Notes under the pieces: model-generated
What the model saw: only the letters and a program-made list of their open reading frames with translations
Database searches by the model: none
What the model was told of the DNA's origin: nothing
Assembly (NCBI GenBank): GCA_015056205.1
Contig: SVGS01000008.1
Span: 62,001-126,000 of the forward strand
Direction: 5' to 3'
Length of the DNA stretch: 64,000 bases
From: Clostridiales bacterium
GTDB lineage: Bacteria > Bacillota > Clostridia > Christensenellales > Aristaeellaceae
Shown: in pieces, positions 35,453 through 43,474 of the stretch
How the letters are laid out: every line of letters begins with the position of its first letter
Numbering within the stretch: position 1 is the first letter of the stretch
Position numbers and translations under genes: made by a program

Positions 35453-36068
35453 TTTCTTCGTTCTCCCGCTTCTGCCAGTTCTGAGGATAGACCGGCCTGA
35501 AATAGGCTTCCTCTGAATTAATCAGATCTTCCACCGCCGGATAATCGCCCGCAGTATTCTCATTGAATTCCCTCATCAGCCGAACCGCCCGCCGGCGTCT
35601 CCCTGAGCGAATGATTCTCCGTTCAATTTCCGATGTGTCCGGCGAATCTTCCGTCAGCTCCGGCTCTGTTGTCTCCGCCAGCGCCGGTTCCGCCGGGCGG
35701 CGGTACGGGCTGTCCTCAGGAACGGCATACTCCGCCTGATTCCGGAACGTTCCTGCGGAAAGTCCGGCCTCTGCATCCGGTTCCGTCGTCAGTCTTTCCG
35801 CTTCTTCCTCCGGTTCTTCTTTCCGTCCCCTTCTTCGCTCCCAGTAACTGCGCCAGACCCGGAAAGGCTGCCAGCGCAGCAGATAAACGCCAAGATCGCA
35901 GATCAGGCCGGCCGCGCAGAGCAAGACCGCCAGCAGGATCCAGTGGTCTCCGACCCAGGCCAGAAAAGAATGCTTCGGATCCCCGGTAAAAATGTTCCAC
36001 AGAGATCGGACAGCGGACTGAACCCATCCGAACAATCCGTTGAAAAGAGCGTTCGCAAAACTGCCCAT
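35445..36068 (-). CDS. Membrane protein of unknown function in the cdaA operon
   Basis: I do not recognise this 207-residue protein. It has an amphipathic N-terminal stretch (about 1-35), one transmembrane helix (about 43-64) and then a basic segment (RSYWERRRGRK). The rest is cytosolic, acidic and low-complexity (Glu/Pro/Thr rich), with a basic patch SGRRRRAVR near residue 150. It lies 11 bases after cdaR and overlaps the ATPase gene, so it is likely to work with one of them. It may be lineage-specific. Confidence 0.6.
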   Translation of the reverse strand: MGSFANALFNGLFGWVQSAVRSLWNIFTGDPKHSFLAWVGDHWILLAVLLCAAGLICDLGVYLLRWQPFRVWRSYWERRRGRKEEPEEEAERLTTEPDAEAGLSAGTFRNQAEYAVPEDSPYRRPAEPALAETTEPELTEDSPDTSEIERRIIRSGRRRRAVRLMREFNENTAGDYPAVEDLINSEEAYFRPVYPQNWQKRENEENE

Positions 36069-36079
36069 GATCGTCTCCT

Positions 36080-37144
36080 TTACGGGGCGTTATCAATCGG
36101 AACAATCTCCACGGTCACCGTTACCGTTTCATTGGAGAGGACCGCGTCATCGGAGGGCTTCTGAACCTTGAACTGGAACGCGGTGGTTTCTGTCAGGTTT
36201 TTCAGGTTAACGGTCGTGCTGTCCAGACTCAGCTCGTTCAGCTGCTCCAGCACCTCGGACCGTGCCGCCACCGTTACGCTTTCAGGGCTCATGCGAATAT
36301 CTTTGACCATATAGCCCCTCGCCGGGTTGCCTGTCGTCTGGATCAGCTCGCTGACATCGAAGGTCTTGGCCGGCAGAATGGTCGCTTCCAGAAGAACCGC
36401 GTCAATCGTCAGGGATTCGGTGGTCGCGTTCAGCAGATTGCTGACCACCGGTTCTCCCGAACGGTTATACAGTACAATATCCACGTTGGTGAACAGGGTT
36501 CCTTCCGCCCAGTCGATCTCGTCCCGGTTCAGAACCGCTCTGGCTCTGGAAATCGTCTGAACCAGCGAGCGCGGACCGCTGACGGATATCAGGGACGGAT
36601 CCACCGTCGGCGTGGACATATACCATCCTGTGGGAACCTCTCCGATCGTGGTGAGGGAAACCGGAATCCGTTGCCGGACAATATACTCCTCCACATTGAC
36701 GGTCACGGAAGCGGGAGTAGTGCTGAGCACCCGGCCAAAGGTGGAAGAAGAGGTGCTGACAATTTTCAGTTCCTGTTCCCCGACGTTGTTAATCCGGCTC
36801 AGATCCAGCCGCAGATTGTATGTGCTGACTTCCGCGTTCTCATACTGCGTCTGAGGAACCGCCGCGACGCAGGATACATCCTGCAGCAGGCTGTTCAGGT
36901 CGCTGGTAACGATATATCCGTTCCGCCTGGCGGTATCCGCACCGCTGATGCTGACGTTGACATTATTGAAGGTTTTATCCCGTGTGATGGATTCATCCTG
37001 CGAAACCAGGCCTGCCCAGATCAGGACGGAAAGTCCCACCGCCAGCAGCTTAACCAGCCCGTTGTGCATGATCAGATGCTTGATTCCCTGCCATGCAGTA
37101 TCCAGCAGCAGCTGAAACCGGCTCTTCGGCTTTTTCTCACTCAT
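36080..37144 (-). CDS. cdaR: YbbR-domain protein, CdaA regulator
   Basis: This 354-residue protein has an N-terminal transmembrane helix (about 28-46; KLLAVGLSVLIWAGL) and a series of about four YbbR repeats outside the cell, seen as recurring VNVSISG, VTVNVEEY and IRMSPESVTVAA-like strands. CdaR binds and controls the diadenylate cyclase CdaA. It overlaps cdaA by 8 bases, the standard gene order. The glmM gene that often follows in Bacillota is absent here. Confidence 0.9.
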   Translation of the reverse strand: MSEKKPKSRFQLLLDTAWQGIKHLIMHNGLVKLLAVGLSVLIWAGLVSQDESITRDKTFNNVNVSISGADTARRNGYIVTSDLNSLLQDVSCVAAVPQTQYENAEVSTYNLRLDLSRINNVGEQELKIVSTSSSTFGRVLSTTPASVTVNVEEYIVRQRIPVSLTTIGEVPTGWYMSTPTVDPSLISVSGPRSLVQTISRARAVLNRDEIDWAEGTLFTNVDIVLYNRSGEPVVSNLLNATTESLTIDAVLLEATILPAKTFDVSELIQTTGNPARGYMVKDIRMSPESVTVAARSEVLEQLNELSLDSTTVNLKNLTETTAFQFKVQKPSDDAVLSNETVTVTVEIVPIDNAP

Positions 37145-38003
37145 GGGCGCTCTCCTCCTCCATTCCTGTTTTCAGACTGCCGATCAGTGTGGAGAGACGG
37201 CCCTTCTTTTTTGTGTACAGATCGTTCAGAATCTCTCTCAGCTCGTCAACGGTCAGGGGTCTGCGGAGCATCCCGTCCCTGGCCATGGATACAATCCCCG
37301 TTTCCTCGGATACCACAATCACGACGGCGTCCGTGTTTTCACTGATACCGACAGCCGCGCGGTGTCTGGTTCCGAGCTCCCGGCTTACGCCGCTGGCTTC
37401 CGCCAGCGGCAGAATGCAGGCGCCGGCAATAATCTGGTCGTCCCGGATCACAACCGCCCCGTCATGCAGAGGCGTATTGGGCTCAAAGATATTCTCCAGC
37501 AGCGGCGCGGAGATATCCGCATGGAGCGGCGTCCCCGTCTCGATATATTCCTGCAGGCCGGTTTTCTGTTCAAATACGATCAACGCCCCTACCCGGCGCT
37601 TGCTCAGATCGACCGCCGTCTGAATCAGCTCTGAAATAATCCGTTCCCGTTCATCATCGATGCTGTTCATTCCGCTTTTTCCGAAAATCCGGCTGCGCCC
37701 CATTTTTTCCAGTGCTTTTCGAAGCTCCGGCTGGAACAGAATGACCAGCACCACCGCGCCGTTCTGCAGAATAAAATTCAGGAGCCAGTTCAGACTAACA
37801 AATCCCAGCAGGCTGCTGAGTAGGGCAAGCATCACCAGCGCAAACAGACCCTTCAGCAGGGCGCTTCCCCTGGTATGCCGGGTCAGCAGAAGCAGTTCAT
37901 AAAGAATGAACGCGACCAGCAAAATATCGATGATATCGATGATACCGAGCCTATGGGTCAGGTTCCACCCCATGTTTTGCAGGGTAATCCAGAAATTCTC
38001 CAT
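37137..38003 (-). CDS. cdaA: Diadenylate cyclase
   Basis: This 288-residue membrane enzyme makes the essential second messenger c-di-AMP from two ATP. Three N-terminal helices (about 20-90) are followed by the DAC domain with both catalytic motifs: Asp181-Gly-Ala in PLHDGAVVI and Arg213-His-Arg in GTRHRAAVG. The ATG at 38003 has GGAGGG 8 bases upstream. It leads an apparent five-gene operon running to the rRNA methyltransferase. c-di-AMP controls potassium and cell-wall homeostasis. Confidence 0.95.
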   Translation of the reverse strand: MENFWITLQNMGWNLTHRLGIIDIIDILLVAFILYELLLLTRHTRGSALLKGLFALVMLALLSSLLGFVSLNWLLNFILQNGAVVLVILFQPELRKALEKMGRSRIFGKSGMNSIDDERERIISELIQTAVDLSKRRVGALIVFEQKTGLQEYIETGTPLHADISAPLLENIFEPNTPLHDGAVVIRDDQIIAGACILPLAEASGVSRELGTRHRAAVGISENTDAVVIVVSEETGIVSMARDGMLRRPLTVDELREILNDLYTKKKGRLSTLIGSLKTGMEEESAHE

Positions 38004-38029
38004 GGCCCGATCCCTCCTCGTCTCGGATT

Positions 38030-38035
38030 ATTATA
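38030..38035 (-). promoter_or_regulatory. -10 box of cdaA
   Basis: TATAAT (38035-38030, reading leftward) lies about 27 bases before the start; the -35 position reads TTCATT and is weak. Confidence 0.5.
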
Positions 38036-38103
38036 CACGATCGTCCCCTAAAAATGAACATGATTTTTCTGTCTGTTTCATGTTTTTGGCAAAACAGGAT
38101 AAC

Positions 38104-38143
38104 AGCCCGGGCCCCCGAAAACAGTTTTTCCCGGGGCCGGGCT
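38104..38143 (-). terminator. Possible terminator between the small protein gene and cdaA
   Basis: AGCCCGG-CCCCGGG and its complement form a very GC-rich hairpin with an A/T-rich loop. The T tract afterwards is poor, so the call is uncertain. Confidence 0.45.
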
Positions 38144-38157
38144 GAAGCAGGTTCTGC

Positions 38158-38379
38158 TCAGTAGATTTTTTCGATTTCTTCGGTGATGCCGTAGATCTCC
38201 CGGAACTGCCGGAGATCCTCCGCGCCTCGCAGCAGCATGATCTCTTCGAAAGCGCCGGTATCCAGCCGCCGGAATCCGGCCACCTGTTCTCCGGTACAGA
38301 TGCTGCATCGGATTACCGGTTTCCGGATCGTCGGGTCATAGGTTTTTGCCGAAACAGAAGCTCGCTTTCTGAAGAGCAA
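38158..38379 (-). CDS. Small conserved protein with a CSICTGEQVAGF motif
   Basis: This protein of about 73 residues has a basic start (LLFRKRAS), then VIRCSICTGEQVAGF and a helical C-terminus ending IEKIY. I recall the same motif in short proteins across Bacillota, some carrying an unconvincing 'aspartate dehydrogenase' label; no enzyme domain fits in this length. The CxxC could bind metal or be redox-active. TTG at 38379 is preferred as start because GAGAGGA is 10 bases upstream; a GTG at 38388 is only 1 base from that site. The function is unknown. Confidence 0.6.
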   Translation of the reverse strand: MLFRKRASVSAKTYDPTIRKPVIRCSICTGEQVAGFRRLDTGAFEEIMLLRGAEDLRQFREIYGITEEIEKIY

Positions 38380-38441
38380 GGGACTCACTTCCTCTCATGA
38401 TCGTGCGGCCTTCGAAGAGCGGTTTGCGGGTTTTCTGCGCC

Positions 38442-40988
38442 TCAGCCTTCGGCGCCGCCACCGCTTTCACCGTTCGGACTGTCGTTTCCACCGCCGGCGC
38501 CGCCGTTACTGCTGTCGCTTCCGCTGCTGCCGCCTTCGCTTCCGTTGCTGCTGTCGCTGCCGCCGCCGTTGCTGCTGCCGCTTCCGGCATTGCTGCCTTC
38601 GCTTCCGCTGTTGCCGCTGTTGCCGCTTTCGCCGCCGGTCCCATTCCCTCCGGCGCTGCCATTGCCGCTTTCGCTTCCGGCATTGCTGCTTTCGCTTCCG
38701 CCGCCGTTGCTGTCGCTTCCGGCATTGCTGCCTTCGCTTCCGCCGCCGGTCTCATTCCCTCCGGCGCTGCCATTGCTGTCGGCGTTGCTGCTTTCGCTTC
38801 CGGTGCCCGCACTGTTACTGCTGTCATTTCCACCGGCTGCGTTGCCGTTGCTGCCGGCATTGCTGTCAGCGTTTTCGGCTTCCGGCGCCGGTTCCGTTAC
38901 TGCTTTCATTTCCGCTGCCGGTGCCGCTTCCGGTATCACTGCTGCTTCCGCTGCCGGTACCGCTTCCGCCGCTGTTATCGTTTCCGCTTCCGGTACTGTT
39001 TCCGCCGCTGCCGCTTTCACCGCCGGTGCTTGTACTGTCCGGGTTAACGCTTTTTTGATGCTTTCATCAACCGTATTGGCCGTATCGCTTTCCCCGGATT
39101 TCGTGCCTGACTGAACGGGTGCGGACTTTTTGCCTCCGGTGGACGCTGCAATCTCATTCAAAATGTCTTCCAGCGTCTTTCCGTCCGGCTTCGCTATAGC
39201 CTCATCTCCCGCCATCTTCGTAAGGGTCATCGGGCCGGCGATTCCGTCCGCTTCGATCTTGTTGATATACTGGAAAGCCTTCACCGCATCTTCGGTCAGC
39301 TGGCCGAATTCATCGTCTATCGTCACTTCGCTGCCAAAATACTTTAACTCCTGCAGCCGAATCTGCATTTTCCTGACGTCTTCATTCTTGTCTCCCCTTT
39401 TCAGGGTGATGGTAATGACGGCTTCTTTCGCGGCCAGGATCTGATCCAGCGTCTTGCCGTCCGGCTTCGGTACAGCCTTATCGGAATTCAGTACGGCGCG
39501 GGTCGTTTCTCCGACGATGCCGTCCGGCGTAATGGCATTAATCTTCTGGAAGGCCTTGACCGCTTTTTCGGTCAGCGGGCCAAAGTCTCCGTCGCTTGTT
39601 ACATCGCTTCCCAGATATTTCAGAACCTTCAGCCGGTCCTGCAGCTTTTTGACGTCTTCATTCTTATCGCCCGGTTTCAGGGTAATGTTAATGAAGGCTT
39701 CTTCCGCGGCCAGAATCTCATCCAGTGTCTTTCCGTCCGGCTTCGGAATGGCCATATCGGAATTCAGCACGGCGTGAGTCGTTCCTCCGACAATGCCGTC
39801 CGGCGTAATGGAATTGATCTTCTGGAAGGCTTTCACCGCCTTCTCTGTCAGATCCCCGAAGTCGCCGTCGGATGGAATGGACAGATCCAGGTATTTCAGC
39901 TCCTTCAGCCGTTTCTGCAGCTGTTTGACCTCTTCTCCCTTGGATCCCTTCTTCAGGGTTGTCGGTTTGGGCGTCGGGGTCGGCGCGGGAGTGGGCGTCG
40001 GGGTCGCGGTCGGAGTAGCCGTCGGCTTTCCGGTCGGTCTGGGCTGCGGTCCGATCGCCTGATGAATATACCGACTCATCATGTAGCCGAAGAAATCCCC
40101 GGCCTTCACATAATGCCATTCCACTCCCCGGGTAATGATCGTTACAGGGGTACCGGCGGGAATCACCCGAATGACGCCGTACTGTTTGCCCGGTCCGGTT
40201 CTCAGATTCACGCCTTTTCCGTTCTCGCTGACCACATAGGCGCCCCCCGGAATCGGCACGGGCGGAACCACCGGTGCCACGGTCGTCAGGAACTCGCTCA
40301 TCATATAGCCATGACGGGTTCCGATCCGGATGTAACTCCAGACCGGTCCGGCGGACAGGATGGCCGCCTGGGTTCCCACGCTGTAGAAGCCGATGCTGGC
40401 GTATCCTTTCCCGGGGCCGGAGCGCAGATTCACTCCGTGGCCGTTCCGGCTGATCACCCAGGCTTTGATTTCCTTTCCGGGATCCGGTACGGGTGTGGGA
40501 ACAATCTGTCCGCTCAGGTACCGGGACATCATATAGCCCGTATAGGATCCGATCCGGATCCGGCTCCAACTGGCGCCGGAATCCAGAATGGTGCACTCGG
40601 TACCGGGAGCATAGCTGGCAATCGTGGAATATCCTGTTCCCGGACCTGAGCGCAGCCGGACGTTCATTCCGTTTTGGCTGACCACATACGCTTTGGTGCC
40701 GGAAGGAACGCTCCCTCCGTCCACCTTCAGATAGCTTCCCAGCATATACCCGGTCAGTCCGTCCGGAGCTTTGACCTGATACCAGGCGCCGCTCTGACCG
40801 GTAATGGTTACCACCGTCCCGCTCGGATAACTGGATCGGATTTGTCCGGTATAGGAAGGAGAAGTCCTCAGAATCAGCCATCCGCCGAATACTCTTCCGG
40901 TTCTTTCTTCCGCTTCCGCCAGCGTCCACATGGACAGAACCAGTGTCAGAGCCAGTATTGCCGTGATGCATTTCTTCATCATATTCAT
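38442..40988 (-). CDS. Large secreted protein with four SH3 and three peptidoglycan-binding domains and a Gly/Ser/Asn tail
   Basis: This 848-residue exported protein is built of repeats. A signal peptide (to about residue 26) is followed by four bacterial SH3 domains (about 28-325), recognised by GVNLRSGPGKGY and GYMMSRYL-type motifs. A Pro/Thr linker (TPTPTPAPTPTPKPT) leads to three PG_binding_1 domains (about 355-590), each with DGDFGDLTEKAVKAFQ and TPDGIVG-like motifs. An Ala/Glu/Pro segment (about 640-700) leads to a tail of about 135 residues almost wholly Gly, Ser, Asn, Glu and Ala. No catalytic domain or sorting signal is seen, so it likely coats or cross-links the wall. The ATG at 40988 has GGAGA just upstream; ATGs 6 and 9 bases downstream are alternatives. 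Confidence 0.85.
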   Translation of the reverse strand: MNMMKKCITAILALTLVLSMWTLAEAEERTGRVFGGWLILRTSPSYTGQIRSSYPSGTVVTITGQSGAWYQVKAPDGLTGYMLGSYLKVDGGSVPSGTKAYVVSQNGMNVRLRSGPGTGYSTIASYAPGTECTILDSGASWSRIRIGSYTGYMMSRYLSGQIVPTPVPDPGKEIKAWVISRNGHGVNLRSGPGKGYASIGFYSVGTQAAILSAGPVWSYIRIGTRHGYMMSEFLTTVAPVVPPVPIPGGAYVVSENGKGVNLRTGPGKQYGVIRVIPAGTPVTIITRGVEWHYVKAGDFFGYMMSRYIHQAIGPQPRPTGKPTATPTATPTPTPAPTPTPKPTTLKKGSKGEEVKQLQKRLKELKYLDLSIPSDGDFGDLTEKAVKAFQKINSITPDGIVGGTTHAVLNSDMAIPKPDGKTLDEILAAEEAFINITLKPGDKNEDVKKLQDRLKVLKYLGSDVTSDGDFGPLTEKAVKAFQKINAITPDGIVGETTRAVLNSDKAVPKPDGKTLDQILAAKEAVITITLKRGDKNEDVRKMQIRLQELKYFGSEVTIDDEFGQLTEDAVKAFQYINKIEADGIAGPMTLTKMAGDEAIAKPDGKTLEDILNEIAASTGGKKSAPVQSGTKSGESDTANTVDESIKKALTRTVQAPAVKAAAAETVPEAETITAAEAVPAAEAAVIPEAAPAAEMKAVTEPAPEAENADSNAGSNGNAAGGNDSSNSAGTGSESSNADSNGSAGGNETGGGSEGSNAGSDSNGGGSESSNAGSESGNGSAGGNGTGGESGNSGNSGSEGSNAGSGSSNGGGSDSSNGSEGGSSGSDSSNGGAGGGNDSPNGESGGGAEG
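38445..38870 (-). repeat. Codon-level repeat encoding the Gly/Ser/Asn tail
   Basis: Short degenerate repeats built on GGC/AGC/AAC/GAA codons (units like SSNAGSE and GGNGTGG) fill this stretch. On the plus strand they read as runs of CTTCCG, CTGCCG and GCTGCT. Because the repeats are in threes, all frames stay open. Confidence 0.75.
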
Positions 40989-41007
40989 CGTCTCTCCATT
41001 CCGGTTC

Positions 41008-41640
41008 TTAACCCTGCGCGGATTCATTCGAGGTCATTGAATGCAGCATGTACAGGAGATAGGGATCATACAGATTCTCCTGACTCTCGGGATAAACCAG
41101 CGCCGCGTGATGCAGCCAGCTTTTCGTCTCCAGATACAGATCCGCATAGACGGTTTTCTCTTTCGGATTCACGCGTCTGAGCAGCAGCGTTCCCGCGTCC
41201 GGATTGTATTCCGTCTTCGCGTCCTTCATTCCGTCCCCGGTGATTTCCAGAATGTTTTTCAGAAGCTTTGCTCCCTGGTTCTGAACGCTGGTGATTTCCA
41301 GGGTGGCCTGCCCGTCCCCGGCGACAGCCAGGTAGCCCGCGTCGTCCTGAAATTCAAACACGGCCGGATACTGCACGGATAATCCGCTCTCCACATTCAG
41401 GAATTCCTTCATGGATCCGTTGTTGAACGCGTCCGTAATCTCTTCCAGCGTCATATCCTCAGTCTGCGGAACTTCACTGTTCTCCAGCAGGGATTCGATT
41501 TCAGCGTAACCTTCCTGCTGAACCGCGGAACCCTCTCCCGAATCCGCCGCCGGTGCGGCTTCCTCCGCCGCGGCCAGAACGGCAATCAGCAGTACGCCGG
41601 CCGCCGCTGCCGGAAGAATCCGTTTCCAGATTTGCTTCAT
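41008..41640 (-). CDS. Exported protein of unknown function
   Basis: This 210-residue protein has a signal peptide (RILPAAAAGVLLIAVLAAAEEA) followed by an acidic segment and a mixed alpha/beta domain with VESGLSVQYPAVFEF and LLRRVNPKEKTVYADLYLET. The domain resembles small lipid- or wall-associated domains of PsbP/DUF1795 type, but this is weak. AAAGGAGG lies 9 bases before the ATG. It is 19 bases upstream of the SH3/peptidoglycan-binding gene on the same strand and probably cotranscribed, suggesting a joint role at the cell surface. Confidence 0.65.
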   Translation of the reverse strand: MKQIWKRILPAAAAGVLLIAVLAAAEEAAPAADSGEGSAVQQEGYAEIESLLENSEVPQTEDMTLEEITDAFNNGSMKEFLNVESGLSVQYPAVFEFQDDAGYLAVAGDGQATLEITSVQNQGAKLLKNILEITGDGMKDAKTEYNPDAGTLLLRRVNPKEKTVYADLYLETKSWLHHAALVYPESQENLYDPYLLYMLHSMTSNESAQG

Positions 41641-41732
41641 TTGGGTGTTCCTCCTTTCGGGTGTTCATCCATACAGACGAATCAGGAGAGCTGTTTCTTC
41701 CCCTCCGGTTTCAATTTTTACGGTTTTATGAC

Positions 41733-41768
41733 AAAACCCCCTCCGTATTATCCAACGGAAGGGGTTTT
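41733..41768 (-). terminator. Terminator of rpsT
   Basis: Reading leftward, AAAACCCCTTCCGT pairs with ACGGAGGGGGTTTT around TGGATAAT, and the stem itself ends in the T run. It follows the rpsT stop by about 15 bases. Confidence 0.88.
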
Positions 41769-41782
41769 TATCGCCTCTATGC

Positions 41783-42049
41783 TCACACGGCGGCTGCTTT
41801 GTTGAGCTGCTTGGCCAGGCGGGCCTTTTTGCGATTTGCGGCATTCTTGTGAATAACGCCCTTAGCCGCTGCTTTATCAATCACAGCGCTGGCCTTGGAC
41901 AAAGCTGCGCCCGCGTTCTGCGGATCTTCAGCTATCACGGTATTCAGTTTCCGCACGGTGGTGCGCATCCCGCTCTTAACAATACGATTGCGGAGATTCT
42001 TCTTCTCACTGACCTTGACGCGCTTCTTCGCGGATTGAATGTTCGGCAA
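41783..42049 (-). CDS. rpsT: 30S ribosomal protein S20
   Basis: This 88-residue protein has the S20 pattern: PNIQSAKKRVKVSEKKNLRN near the start and KGVIHKNAANRKKARLAKQL at the end. The start codon is TTG with GGGGAGG 10 bases upstream, as in many S20 genes where a weak start helps autogenous control. It has its own promoter and terminator. Confidence 0.96.
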   Translation of the reverse strand: MPNIQSAKKRVKVSEKKNLRNRIVKSGMRTTVRKLNTVIAEDPQNAGAALSKASAVIDKAAAKGVIHKNAANRKKARLAKQLNKAAAV

Positions 42050-42094
42050 CTCGGTTCACCTCCCCTTAGGATCCTCAAAAAACCATCGCTATGT

Positions 42095-42123
42095 ATCTTA
42101 ACACGTTCAATTGGATAAATCAA
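42095..42123 (-). promoter_or_regulatory. Promoter of rpsT
   Basis: Reading leftward: TTGATT (42123-42118), 17 bp, TAAGAT (42100-42095). Confidence 0.7.
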
Positions 42124-42180
42124 GCCTTTCAGCACAAAAAAGCGGTGAAACTTTCTCTTTTCTCTTTCAGGTTTTTCGAT

Positions 42181-42186
42181 TATAAT
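42181..42186 (+). promoter_or_regulatory. -10 box of nadD-yqeK
   Basis: TATAAT at 42181-42186, 29 bases before the TTG start. The -35 position (TTTTCT) is poor. With so short a leader the ribosome site lies near the 5' end. Confidence 0.5.
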
Positions 42187-42214
42187 AGGATTATTCACAA
42201 GGAGGAGCATTCTG

Positions 42215-43387
42215 TTGGCAAAGCATCGCGTTGGCGTTCTGGGAGGGTACTTCGATCCCTTTCATCAGGGTCATCTTCGCATGGCACAGGCTGCGCTGGA
42301 CGGCGGCTATGTGGACCATGTTCTGGTTCTTCCTGCCGGCGGATCCCCGGATCAGCCCTGCGTCGCCTCCCCGGAGGATCGCTGGCAGATGGCTGTGGCC
42401 GCCTGTTCCGTGGACAGCCGCCTGGAGGTTGGCCGTCTCGCGCTCGATCGGTCGGACGCTTCCCTTCCGGTGGAAACGCTGCGCCGTTTGCATAAGCAGG
42501 ATCCCAAGGCGGATCTGTACTGCATCATCGGCTCGGACGCGCTGATGCGCCTGACGGATTGGCGTCATCCGAAGGAACTGCTGAAAGCCTTTCCTTTTCT
42601 GGTCTGTCCCCGGCCGGAGAAAGAGGATATCGGCGCTCTGCGCTCCCGGGTCGAATCGTTGACAGCCCTCGGCGCACGCCTGATCTTCCTCCCGATGGAT
42701 CCTTCTCCCGCCGCCTCCTGCCGGATTCGGGAAGGCTGCCTTCCGGAAGAGGAGGAATTTCTGAATGCCGGCGTGCGGGAATTCATCTCCGCCAAAGGCC
42801 TGTATCATCAGGAAAAACGCATTGCCCGGGCGGATGAATGGCTGGACCGTCTCTTCGAGGCGCTGAATCCGCATCGTTTCGCCCATTCCCTTTCCGTTGC
42901 CTGGACAGCCCGGCATCTGGCGCAGGTGCACGGGGTTGCTCCTTTCCGGGCGGAGGAAGCCGGGCTTCTGCATGACTGCGCAAAATGCCTGCCCCTGAAA
43001 AAAATGCAGCAGATTGCCCGGGAGCATTCCCTGACGAGGGATCCCGCTTTTCTGGAAAGCGGAGCCCTCCTCCATTCTCTGGTAGGCGCCTGGGTGGCGC
43101 GGAACCGCTATGGCATGGCCGACCCGGAGGTGCTGGACGCGATTTCCTATCACAATACCGGCTGTCCAGGAATGTCCCGGCTTGCGATGTGCGTCTGCCT
43201 GGCGGATTCCATCGAGCCCCTGCGGGAGTCCTTTCCGCTGCTGGAAAAGGTCCGCCTTCTGGCGGAAAAGGATCTGGAAGGCGCTCTTCTGCTTTCTCTG
43301 GAGGGAACGGCGGATTATGTTCAGACCCGCGGAAAATACCTGCACCCCCGGACCATGCAGACCATCGCCTGGCTAAAAAATCTCTGA
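42215..43387 (+). CDS. nadD: Fusion: nicotinate-nucleotide adenylyltransferase plus YqeK-type HD phosphohydrolase
   Basis: One 390-codon frame holds NadD (about 1-195), which makes deamido-NAD, and a YqeK HD domain (about 205-390). NadD motifs are GGYFDPFHQGHL at the start and a C-terminal SCRIRE in place of the usual SSTxIR. The HD domain has RFAHSLSVAWTA and LLHDCAK, the metal-binding His-Asp pair; YqeK enzymes hydrolyse diadenosine tetraphosphate symmetrically. In most Bacillota nadD and yqeK are adjacent genes followed by rsfS, which is the order here, so this is a fusion of neighbours. The start is TTG with AAGGAGGA 8 bases upstream. Confidence 0.93.
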   Translation: MAKHRVGVLGGYFDPFHQGHLRMAQAALDGGYVDHVLVLPAGGSPDQPCVASPEDRWQMAVAACSVDSRLEVGRLALDRSDASLPVETLRRLHKQDPKADLYCIIGSDALMRLTDWRHPKELLKAFPFLVCPRPEKEDIGALRSRVESLTALGARLIFLPMDPSPAASCRIREGCLPEEEEFLNAGVREFISAKGLYHQEKRIARADEWLDRLFEALNPHRFAHSLSVAWTARHLAQVHGVAPFRAEEAGLLHDCAKCLPLKKMQQIAREHSLTRDPAFLESGALLHSLVGAWVARNRYGMADPEVLDAISYHNTGCPGMSRLAMCVCLADSIEPLRESFPLLEKVRLLAEKDLEGALLLSLEGTADYVQTRGKYLHPRTMQTIAWLKNL

Positions 43388-43474
43388 TTCTTCTTCAGTC
43401 CCGGTTTCTCCCGGCGCTGTCGCCGCCGGTATCATCCATCTCAGTGAATTTTAATGCAGAAAGGAATCAATCCA

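Noticed and set aside
38445..38870. A repeat array that might be taken for CRISPR
   Set aside because: The units are short, degenerate and in codon phase, with no constant repeat length or unique spacers, and no cas gene is near.
38397..39047. Ala/Phe/Arg-rich open frames opposite the SH3/peptidoglycan-binding gene tail
   Set aside because: These arise from triplet repeats coding for the Gly/Ser/Asn tail; the compositions are repetitive and lack start signals.
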